Of a stretch of 64,000 bases of DNA, positions 51,035 to 58,119 are shown piece by piece. How positions within the stretch are numbered: position 1 is the stretch's first letter; every line of letters starts with the position of its first letter. The notes beneath the pieces are model-generated. The model was not told the DNA's origin and ran no database searches. It saw only the letters and a program-made list of their open reading frames with translations. Location of the stretch: contig DATLXN010000033.1 in NCBI GenBank assembly GCA_035575715.1, positions 62,001-126,000 on the forward strand, read 5' to 3'. Position numbers and translations under genes: made by a program. Source of the DNA: JACCSI01 sp035575715. GTDB lineage: Bacteria; Acidobacteriota; Vicinamibacteria; Vicinamibacterales; UBA2999.

Positions 51035-52087
51035 CTAGGCGCGTACCGCCCACCGCAACTTGGCAGCCGAAGCGCGGCGATTCGAGAACGTCTCGTCCTT
51101 CGCGGAACGAATGACTTCTCTCGCGATATCCGAGTACACGCCGTCGCGAAGTCCCGCCTGAAACGCCTTCTTCACCCGGCGATCTTCGCCGGAATGAAAG
51201 GTCAGGATGGCGACGCGACCACCCCGGGCGAGACACCGCGGTAATGCGCGCAGCAACGTCTCGAGTGCCGAGAACTCGTCGTTAACCGCGATGCGTAGCG
51301 CCTGAAACGCGCGGCGCACCGACATCTTGACGTCGATCTTCGAGGCATCCGGCAGTGCGTCGTGGAGTCCGGTGCGAATCAAGCGTTCGCACGCGTTGGT
51401 CGTGACGACCTCGTGCTGCTTCAACAGCGATGCAATGATCTCGGCATGCGGCTCGTCGGCGTTGTCGACCAGCAGCGCGGCCAGCGACTCCTTGCTGAGA
51501 CGCGCGATCAGATGCGATGCCGGTTCACCATGCGACGGATTCATCCGCATGTCGAGCGGTCCCGGCGATTTGTAGGTGAAGCCGCGGGCGGGATTGTCGA
51601 CCTGCATCGATGACACGCCGAGGTCGGCAAGGACCATATGGACCGCGGCGAGCCCTTCCTGGGCAAGCACTGCCGGGAGGCCAGCGAAGTTGGCGCGGCG
51701 CGCGACGAAGGTGTCGGCAGCAAAGCCCGCCGCACGCAGTCGGGCTTCGGTCCGTGGCAACTCGACGGGATCGACATCCAACCCGATCAGGCGTCCGCCG
51801 GGCTGCAGGCGTTCGAGGATTACTTGGGCGTGACCACCACCGCCCAGCGTGCAGTCAGCGGCAACCTCACCCGGTTTCGGCTGTAGGCAGTTGAGCACCT
51901 CATCGACCATGATCGGCCGGTGCGACCCGGCCGGTGTTTTACCGGCGGCTAAGACCTTCGCCACCGCCGCGGCGTAGCGCTCCGGGTTGAACTCTTTGTA
52001 CTTGTCTTCAAAACGGCGCGGGTGCTTGCCGGGGTAGCGCGCACGGCGTTTGTGCATCGATGGCGCGTCAGGAGACTTGTCGGTCAC
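51035..52087 (-). CDS. rsmH: 16S rRNA (cytosine(1402)-N4)-methyltransferase RsmH
   Basis: A 350-residue RsmH (MraW). HRPIMVDEVLNCLQPKPGEVAADCTLGGGGHAQVIL is the N-terminal signature and SAM-binding loop. LADLGVSSMQVDNPARGFTYKSPGPLDMRMN carries the family D/LGVSS and G-F motifs. KMSVRRAFQALRIAVNDEFSALETLLRAL and GGRVAILTFHSGEDRRVKKAF complete it. It methylates C1402 of 16S rRNA. It is not in a division/cell-wall cluster here. A truncated second copy lies 0.8 kb to the right in the same orientation. Confidence 0.95.
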   Translation of the reverse strand: MTDKSPDAPSMHKRRARYPGKHPRRFEDKYKEFNPERYAAAVAKVLAAGKTPAGSHRPIMVDEVLNCLQPKPGEVAADCTLGGGGHAQVILERLQPGGRLIGLDVDPVELPRTEARLRAAGFAADTFVARRANFAGLPAVLAQEGLAAVHMVLADLGVSSMQVDNPARGFTYKSPGPLDMRMNPSHGEPASHLIARLSKESLAALLVDNADEPHAEIIASLLKQHEVVTTNACERLIRTGLHDALPDASKIDVKMSVRRAFQALRIAVNDEFSALETLLRALPRCLARGGRVAILTFHSGEDRRVKKAFQAGLRDGVYSDIAREVIRSAKDETFSNRRASAAKLRWAVRA

Positions 52088-52247
52088 GTTCTGCTCTGGT
52101 CATTGGAAGACTATTGGGTGCATTGCCAATGCTACAGGGTGACGACAAAGTGAATCTCCCCGCCGAAGCCATTGGACCAACGCTGATGGACCCCACGGAT
52201 CAGTAGGCCGAAAGTCGCGAGGGCCAGGCGAACATGACTGTTGTTTA

Positions 52248-52315
52248 TGTGTGGACGACAGCTAGCTAGCGCCCCATAATCGGTATTCGCTCCAGCCGTA
52301 AGTCGTCCCCACACA
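52248..52315 (+). repeat. inverted repeat upstream of the 150-residue protein
   Basis: TGTGTGGACGAC (52248-52259) pairs with GTCGTCCCCACACA (52302-52315) with a two-base bulge, giving a 12-bp stem and a 42-base loop. It ends 20 bases before the ATG at 52336, so the mRNA leader of that gene would be folded. It could be a regulatory RNA element or a terminator-like structure, without a U-run. Confidence 0.55.
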
Positions 52316-52335
52316 CCATTTCCTTTTGAGGTCTT

Positions 52336-52788
52336 ATGTCTGATCCTCGCAACGTCGCGCACGCCAAGAAAGTCACCCAGGAGAAGAAGCATCAGGCCGC
52401 CGGTGATGAGCCGGCGGAAACGGTTGTCGCGCAGCCGGGTAAGAAGACCGCGGCGAAGAAGAAACGCGGTCCCGCCGGGGCAGCCACCGACCCCGGCGCC
52501 CCTACGGCAAACGAAACTCCCGTCCCGAATGAGACCTCCAATGCAAAACCGCCTGCCGATCTGGAAGGCACGTTGGCCGTACTTGCGAAACTCAAGGATA
52601 TGGAGTTTCATTCGCGCGCGAATCTCGAGCGACTCGCGGAACTGACGATGACCGTCGAGGACGAATTGAAGCAGAAGGAGATGACCGGTCCTCTCAGCGA
52701 AGTGTTTTCCGCGCAGAACGCCTTTCAGACGAAGCTCACGGCACTGATTGACGCTTACAAGGCCGAGTGCGATCGCAGGCAGGGTTGA
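52336..52788 (+). CDS. hypothetical protein with basic N-terminal and helical C-terminal half
   Basis: 150 residues. The N-terminal 75 are Lys/Ala/Pro-rich and disordered-looking (QEKKHQAAGDEPAETV, KKTAAKKKRGPAGAATDPG), like histone-H1-type tails. The C-terminal 75 (LEGTLAVLAKLKDMEFHSRANLERLAELTMTVEDELKQKEM) are helical and suited to a coiled coil. No family recognised. TGAGG before the ATG at 52336 supports the start, and the inverted repeat at 52248-52315 is in its leader. It lies between the two rsmH copies and interrupts what would be the 3' region of the truncated copy. Confidence 0.6.
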   Translation: MSDPRNVAHAKKVTQEKKHQAAGDEPAETVVAQPGKKTAAKKKRGPAGAATDPGAPTANETPVPNETSNAKPPADLEGTLAVLAKLKDMEFHSRANLERLAELTMTVEDELKQKEMTGPLSEVFSAQNAFQTKLTALIDAYKAECDRRQG

Positions 52789-52839
52789 ATCAGGGCAGCT
52801 CGACCAGAGTGGGCACGTGCCGATTCTTCGCGAGGAGAC

Positions 52840-53453
52840 GTCAACGGATCCTCGCTGAGGCGAGCGATCACCTGTGAGGCTGGCTAACCATGCGATGGGT
52901 TCATCCGCATGTCGAGTGGACCCGGCGCTTTGTAGGTGAAGCCGCGGGCCGGATTGTCGACTTGCATCGACGACACGCCGAGGTCAGCAAGCACGATGTC
53001 AGCCGCGGCGAGTCCCTCGCGCGCGAGCACCGCCGGTAGGCCGGCAAAGTTGGCGCGGTGGGCGACGAACGTGTCCGCAGCAAAGCCCGCAGTACGCAGA
53101 CGGGCTTCAGTTCGTGGCAATTCGAAGGGATCGACATTCAGGCCGATCAGGCGTCCGCCCGGCTGCAGGTGTTCCAGGATGACTTGCGCGTGACCACCAC
53201 CGCCCAGCGTGCAGTCGACGGCGACCTCACCTGGTTTTGGTTGGAGGCAGTTGAGCACCTCATCGACCATGATCGGTCGGTGCGAGCCGGCCGGCGTCTT
53301 GCCGGCGGCGACGACCTTCTCCACGTCGGCGGGATAGCGCTCGGGGTTGAGCTCTTTGTACTTGTCTGCGAACCGGCGCGGGTTGTTACCGGGGTAGCGT
53401 GCCCGGCGTTTGTGCGGCGGCGCATCAGGTGGGTTACTGGGCACTTTTGACAT
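52840..53453 (-). pseudogene. truncated second copy of rsmH
   Basis: The N-terminal ~190 codons (start ATG at 53453, MSKVPSNPPDAPPHKRRARYPGNNPRRFADKYKELNPERY) are very similar to the intact RsmH, with the SAM loop and LADLGVSSMQVDNPARGFTYKAPGPLDMRMNPSHG. At the codon for the next Glu it has TAG (52884-52886). Beyond it, homology continues in frame for about 12 codons (PASQVIARLSED) and then is lost before the gene at 52336-52788. The last half of the enzyme (dimer/catalytic C-terminus) is absent, so the product should be inactive. It marks a gene duplication with the same orientation as the intact copy. Confidence 0.85.
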
Positions 53454-53455
53454 GC

Positions 53456-54133
53456 TTAGTCGCGACACTCTTGACGCTGCGGGAGGATGTGCGTGGGCAC
53501 GGTACCCGCCGTCACCTTTCGCCATTCGACGTTGAAGCTCCCGCGGTAGCCAAATAACGGTCCCCAGACGCGATTGTGTACTCCGACAACGATCCGAAAG
53601 CACTGCGCGTCGTCGTCGTACCACTCGCGCACGTCGGCGACGCCGCTGCACAGCATGGGAAACCTGAACCCGATCATCCCCTCGTAAAATCGCTACGCAC
53701 CGGAATGCAGGCAAAGACCGCCGCCCTGGTCGACCGATAGTTCGATATCAACGGCAAGATGCTGGTGTGATCCAAGATAGTCGACAATGCGTCGGCGAGC
53801 GTCGCTGTAGATCATGTAGGCATCAAAGCGGCGTGTGCGACGTGACTCGAAGGTTCGGATCCATGAGACGGTCTCGCGGCCAAACTGATCGACGAAAGCG
53901 TAGTTCTCGATTGTGAAGGGAATGTTGCGTCCTGTCTCCGGGAACATGATGCGCCGCCAGCTGCCCACGTGGAGGAACGGCTCAGTGTAGAACCTGCCCT
54001 TCCACACCTCGTCCATCACACCGGTGCCAATCGACGCGAGACCGTCGGCGCTTGAAAAGCCAAAGCGCCGCTGAATCTGTGGATGGAGCCGGTGAAAGTC
54101 GGCGCCGAGCACCCGCTCATAAATAGAAGTCAT
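53456..54133 (-). pseudogene. DUF4166 domain gene interrupted by an in-frame TAG
   Basis: Read through, this is a 225-residue DUF4166 protein starting MTSIYERVLGADFHRLHPQIQRRFG (ATG at 54133, overlapping the stop of the upstream SRPBCC/DoxX-like gene by ATGA). An amber codon at 53693-53695 splits it after GGGLCLHSGA; the frame continues RFYEGMIGFRFPMLCSGVADVREWYDDDAQCFRIVVGVHNRVWGPLFGYRG, which is the expected second half of DUF4166. In family members the sequence at this spot is often S-G-x-Q-R-F, so a CAG to TAG change would explain it. Without suppression a 146-residue truncated product is made. Confidence 0.78.
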
Positions 54134-55038
54134 ACGATCTCCAGACTTGGACGCCGCCGACAACGGGCGGCACTGGGAATGCTTCCGAGGACAAGAAGAT
54201 CAATGGCTGCGAGACAGGCGACCGCGAGGTTCAGCGCCGCCGGGTTGAACGCGGCCGCGAAATATTGCGGTGAATTGAGGCCGACAGCCGCTGTGGCCAG
54301 GATCATCGACCCAAGACAGACAAATACCGGCCATCGCCGGTGCCAGGCGATCAGTAGCACCGCCGCGAATGCGAGTTCCAGAATGCCGAGGACATACAGC
54401 GCAGTGCCTGCCACACCAGTCGAGACGCCAGCATCGAGAAGCATGGTGATCTCATCGACGTGTTGATGAAGCAGCTTGGGCACAACACCTTGATAGGCAA
54501 AGACGGCAACGAGCGCAACACGCGCGATGACGTGGATCAGGGTCTGTCGCATCGCCAGTTCGGGTTCGACACGCTCCTCGAGCCACAAGCGGAGACGATC
54601 GAAGCTCCAAGCAGTCGCCCAGCCGATCAGCGGGCGGAAGATGAATCGATCAAAGAGCGCACCGGGAGGGCCAAACCGTGTCTGGTAGTCATACCGCGTC
54701 AGGAATCGGATGCCTTGAGTCGTGGGTCCGTACTTCCAGTACCCGCTGCCGTCGCGAATGATCGAGAGCGCGTCACTGGAGCCAAACTTCAGAGCTGAGG
54801 AGCGGCTACCATCGGTCAAATCCCGTTCTCCGACGGTTTCACCCTCTCCGCTCACCTCGAGACCGAAAGCAATCCGCGTCGTGTATCGAAACCTTTGCGG
54901 CTCGGTGTCAGGCACTTTCGGCAGGTATTCGATCCGCGAGAAACGAAGATCCCATCTCTCGTGCAGGGCCGGCGTCTGCGTGTGAGCCCACAGCGCGTCC
55001 ATCGGCGCTCGGATGACGATCTCGACGTAGACGCTCAT
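54130..55038 (-). CDS. SRPBCC / DoxX-like fusion protein
   Basis: 302 residues. N-terminal START-like domain (1-160): VYVEIVIRAPMDALWAHTQTPALHERWDLRF, then RTRIAFGLEVSGEGETVGERDL. C-terminal four-helix DoxX-like domain (170-290): ARVALVAVFAYQGVVPKLLHQHVDEITMLLDAG, ALYVLGILELAFAAVLLIAWHRRWPVFV, NPAALNLAVACLAAIDLLVLG. The VPKLLHQHVDEI segment is typical of DoxX_3-type proteins. It is part of the TetR-regulated minus-strand operon, coupled at both ends (55035-55038; 54130-54133). Substrate unknown; the DoxX family is often linked to thiol or quinone redox. Confidence 0.82.
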   Translation of the reverse strand: MSVYVEIVIRAPMDALWAHTQTPALHERWDLRFSRIEYLPKVPDTEPQRFRYTTRIAFGLEVSGEGETVGERDLTDGSRSSALKFGSSDALSIIRDGSGYWKYGPTTQGIRFLTRYDYQTRFGPPGALFDRFIFRPLIGWATAWSFDRLRLWLEERVEPELAMRQTLIHVIARVALVAVFAYQGVVPKLLHQHVDEITMLLDAGVSTGVAGTALYVLGILELAFAAVLLIAWHRRWPVFVCLGSMILATAAVGLNSPQYFAAAFNPAALNLAVACLAAIDLLVLGSIPSAARCRRRPSLEIV

Positions 55039-55772
55039 CGTGGAGGCCCATCAAATTCAGGGGTCGGGCTGCCAAATAAAGCCTCACGAACGAGGGCGTC
55101 GAAGGAGAGCACGAACCGTCGCACCGCAGGAACTCGAAGCGCCAGCGACGCCGAGGGCAAGAGTTGTTCGGTCAGCGACACGAGCGCACCGGTCGCGCGC
55201 TGCCCAGCGCTTTTGTCGAGTAGCCAGAACAGGAGGACCGCCAGGTGCAAGAGGTAGAGCAGGCGTCCGAGCGCTGCCGCTATCGGCTGTTTCGGGGCAT
55301 CGCTGGATGCGACGACGGCCTGCTCGAAGACCTGTTGAACGCGAACCCGGGAGAACGCGGTGCTCGCCGAAAAGATACCTTCTTCAGGGTCACCGACCAG
55401 GACCGGAGTGAGCGCCCGGAGCGCCACTCGATGCGGCCTGAGGACTTGCAGGCTGGTGGTCAGGGCGAAGATAAATCGGTCGCGCCATCGCCCGATCGGC
55501 ATGTCCGCAGCGCCACGCGCGTAGTCCGCCGACAGTTCGTCGTAAAGCGCGATGACGACGGCCTGTTTGCTCGGGAAGTAGCGATACAGGAGTCCCACAC
55601 TGACGCCCGCTTCTTTGGCGATCTCGCGCAGGGTCGTCGCTTCGTAGCCGCGGGCTGCGATCAATTTCATCGCCGTCGCATACAACCGATCCCTTGCCGC
55701 GGCACCCTGGAAGGTCGGTCCTGGCGGCCGGCCTCGCTTCCGTGGTTTGACATTTTCAGTGAACATGTTCAT
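55035..55772 (-). CDS. TetR-family transcriptional regulator
   Basis: A 245-residue regulator. DNA-binding helix-turn-helix: RDRLYATAMKLIAARGYEATTLREIAKEAGVSVGLLYRYFPSKQAVVIALYDEL (about 27-80). The C-terminal ligand-binding domain is all-alpha (PIAAALGRLLYLLHLAVLLFWLLDKSAGQRATGAL). Starts at 55772 or 55766 (MFTENV). The perfect palindrome at 55761-55770 overlaps the start. It is coupled to the SRPBCC/DoxX-like gene, so it regulates its own operon and likely the divergent DCC/epimerase pair. Confidence 0.92.
   Translation of the reverse strand: MNMFTENVKPRKRGRPPGPTFQGAAARDRLYATAMKLIAARGYEATTLREIAKEAGVSVGLLYRYFPSKQAVVIALYDELSADYARGAADMPIGRWRDRFIFALTTSLQVLRPHRVALRALTPVLVGDPEEGIFSASTAFSRVRVQQVFEQAVVASSDAPKQPIAAALGRLLYLLHLAVLLFWLLDKSAGQRATGALVSLTEQLLPSASLALRVPAVRRFVLSFDALVREALFGSPTPEFDGPPR
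55761..55770. promoter_or_regulatory. palindrome GAACATGTTC, candidate TetR operator
   Basis: A perfect 10-bp palindrome overlapping the TetR gene start and lying 15 bases from the divergent DCC gene's ATG (55785). AT-rich bases between (55771-55783) would hold the -10 elements. A dimeric TetR bound here could shut both directions at once. Inference from position and symmetry. Confidence 0.5.
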
Positions 55773-55784
55773 TATTATTAAAAC

Positions 55785-56234
55785 ATGACTGGTTCACCGG
55801 CGCAACTGCGATTAGCTGGGGAAGGCGTTCACCTTGTTCTGTATGACGGGGTCTGCGGCCTGTGCAACCGCTTGCTCCAGTTCCTGCTCAAGCACGATCA
55901 CCGCGCCGTTCTGGTTTTTGCGTCCCTGCAAAGCGACACCGGAAGGGCCATGGTCGAGCGGTCCGGCGGCAACGCTGACGAACTGACGTCGTTTTACGTG
56001 GTGACGAACTATCAAACCGATCGCGAACGGATCTTGAGCAAGAGCGACGCGGCCCTGTTCGTTGCGCGTGAACTGGGGTGGCCGTGGAAGGCGGCAAGCG
56101 GCCTGCGGGTCCTGCCGGCCGCGCTTCGGGACGCGGCCTATGCTCTGGTCGCCCGACACCGATATCGCGTGTTCGGCCGGTATGACCAATGTCTGCTGCC
56201 GCGTCCGGAGTACCGAGACCGATTCGTCGAGTGA
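55785..56234 (+). CDS. DCC-type thiol-disulfide oxidoreductase-like protein (DUF393)
   Basis: A 149-residue DUF393 protein with the signature VHLVLYDGVCGLCNRLLQFLLKHD: Asp-Gly-Val-Cys-x-x-Cys, a thioredoxin-like CxxC. FASLQSDTGRAMVERSGG and DALF..ARELGWPWKAASGLRVLPAALRDAAYALVARHRYRVFGR complete the fold (the YR-V-FGR motif is usual). The function is unproven; the DCC name refers to the DxxCxxC motif. Twelve bases separate it from the TIGR01777 epimerase gene. Adjacent to and divergent from the TetR gene. Confidence 0.9.
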   Translation: MTGSPAQLRLAGEGVHLVLYDGVCGLCNRLLQFLLKHDHRAVLVFASLQSDTGRAMVERSGGNADELTSFYVVTNYQTDRERILSKSDAALFVARELGWPWKAASGLRVLPAALRDAAYALVARHRYRVFGRYDQCLLPRPEYRDRFVE

Positions 56235-56246
56235 ACAGGAGGCTGC

Positions 56247-57203
56247 GTGAAGGTGGTCATTCCAGGGGGATCCGGCCAGGTTGGGACGGCTCTTGCCCGG
56301 GCGTTTCACGGGGACGGCCACGCCGTGGTCGTCTTGAGCCGGCGTCCCGATGTTCGCCCGTGGCGCGTCGTTGCCTGGGATGGCTCCACCCTCGGCAATT
56401 GGCAAAGCGAGATCGACGGCTGCGACGTCGTCATCAATCTGGCCGGCCGCAGCGTCAACTGCCGTTACACCGCCGCGAATCGGGACGAGATCCTGCAATC
56501 ACGGGTATTGTCGACGCGCGTTGTCGGACAGGCGATCGCGCGGGCATCCCCTCGGCCGCGGGTGTGGCTCCAAGCGAGCACCGCCACGATCTATGCGCAC
56601 CGATACGACAGCCCGAATGATGAACACTCGGGCATTCTCGGTGGCAACGAATTGACGGTACCGGACTCCTGGCAATTCAGCGTTGCCGTCGCGCGTGCGT
56701 GGGAGCGGGCCTTCGAAGAAGCCGTTACCGATGGCACGCGAAAGGTTGCGCTTCGGTCATCGCTGACTCTCAGCCCGGACTCTGGAGGAGTCTTCGACAC
56801 CCTCCTCGGGCTGGTGCGCCACGGTCTCGGCGGCCGTGCCGGTGACGGCCGGCAGTTCGTGTCGTGGATTCACGTTGAGGACTTTATCGCAGCCGTGCGG
56901 TGGCTGATCGACCGCGACGACATCGAAGGAGTAGTGAACGTCACGGCGCCCAACCCACTGCCGAACGCCGAGTTCATGCGCATACTTCGGAGCACATCGG
57001 GGGTCCCCTTCGGCCTGCCGGCAAACCGCTGGATGCTCGAGATTGGTGCTGTCTTCATGCGCACGGAAACTGAACTGATTCTAAAGAGCCGACGCGTCGT
57101 ACCCGGTCGATTGCTCGAGCAAGGATTCACGTTCAGCTACCCGGATTGGTCCGAAGCGGCACGCGATCTGTGCCATCAGTGGAAAGTCACGCGCGGCCTG
57201 TAA
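56247..57203 (+). CDS. TIGR01777-family epimerase (NAD(P)-binding)
   Basis: A 318-residue SDR-like protein of the YfcH/TIGR01777 family: MKVVIPGGSGQVGTALARAFHGDGHAVVVLSRRP (Rossmann loop GGSGQVG), CDVVINLAGRSVNCRYTAANRDEILQSRV (NLAG active region), ASTATIYAHRYD, and a C-terminal DUF1731-like segment (LLEQGFTFSYPDWSEAARDL). Family members occur with DUF4166, DoxX-like and DCC genes in many genomes, matching this cluster. The start is the ATG at 56247 after GGAGG. Confidence 0.92.
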   Translation: MKVVIPGGSGQVGTALARAFHGDGHAVVVLSRRPDVRPWRVVAWDGSTLGNWQSEIDGCDVVINLAGRSVNCRYTAANRDEILQSRVLSTRVVGQAIARASPRPRVWLQASTATIYAHRYDSPNDEHSGILGGNELTVPDSWQFSVAVARAWERAFEEAVTDGTRKVALRSSLTLSPDSGGVFDTLLGLVRHGLGGRAGDGRQFVSWIHVEDFIAAVRWLIDRDDIEGVVNVTAPNPLPNAEFMRILRSTSGVPFGLPANRWMLEIGAVFMRTETELILKSRRVVPGRLLEQGFTFSYPDWSEAARDLCHQWKVTRGL

Positions 57204-57241
57204 TCAGGCCGCGATGCGCAGACGCGCGCGACACCTCTGGC

Positions 57242-58087
57242 TTACTCCTGGCGCAGCGTCTGCATCGGATCGACGCGCGACGCGCGCGACGCGGGAATCC
57301 ACGAGGCGAGCAGGCAGGCGGCGATGATCACGATCAGGCCAGGCATACGCGACCGGATCAGTCACGTGCACGATCTCGCCAATCATCGCGCCGGCCTCCG
57401 TGGCCAGCACCACGGTGGCGAGCGTGGCGGCGAGTCCGGCGCCGCGAAGCAAACCGTAGAGCACCGGCCGCGTCGTCTGCGACAGCATCATCTGGGTCAC
57501 CTGTTTCGACGACGCACCCAGTGCCATCCGCACGCCAATCTCCTTGTTGCGCTGCTCGACGAGGTACGACAGCACGCGGAATAAGCCCGACACCGTGAAC
57601 AGCGCGAGCGCACCAAGGATCAGCGCGACCCAGAATGCGATCTGGAGGACAACCGTTTCGAGTCTTGCCACCGTCTGCATGGGAAGAACTCCGCCACCTG
57701 ACCGCACCGTGAGATCCGGCTCGAGCCGGAACGTCTCGCCGACGCCATCGCCATTCGGCCAGAGGGCATGCGCGGCCGACTCCGAGACAATGACCACGGA
57801 ATGAATCGGGCGGACGCGATCGCGCTGCGAAGAAAGATCGCCGCGCAGATCAACAGCAGTGCCGAGGCGAACACCTGCACGCCGATCAGGGCGTTACGCG
57901 CGCGTCCGGGCCGCGCGTCTTTCACTAGCTCGCCGCGCAGTGTGCGCACCGGCTCGATCCGCGTCGCCTGCAGCGCCGGCATCAGCGGACGTACGCGCGA
58001 GCAGCCGCGCAGCACGGTGCGCCCAAGGAGGAACGCGCACGTCGCGCCCGCGACGCTGGCCGGCGACGCCAGCGCCCACCCCCACAC
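57242..58087 (-). pseudogene. degenerate ADOP-type ABC permease
   Basis: Fragments of an ADOP permease in three frames. Frame A (about 57800-58087): FLLGRTVLRGCSRVRPLMPALQATRIEPVRTLRGELVKDARPGRARNALIGVQVFASALLLICAAIFLRSA. Frame B (57380-57797): VVIVSESAAHALWPNGDGVGETFRLEPD, then RFLSYLVEQRNKEIGVRMALGASSKQVTQMM. Frame C (57242-57380): LIVIIAACLLASWIPASRASRVDPMQTLRQE to TAA at 57242. The N-terminus, first FtsX module and most of the periplasmic domain are gone. At least two frameshifts and one deletion. Related to, but clearly distinct from, the intact ADOP gene at 4746-7271. Confidence 0.85.
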
Positions 58088-58119
58088 CGGTCCAGGACAT
58101 TGTCAACGAGGACTCATCA

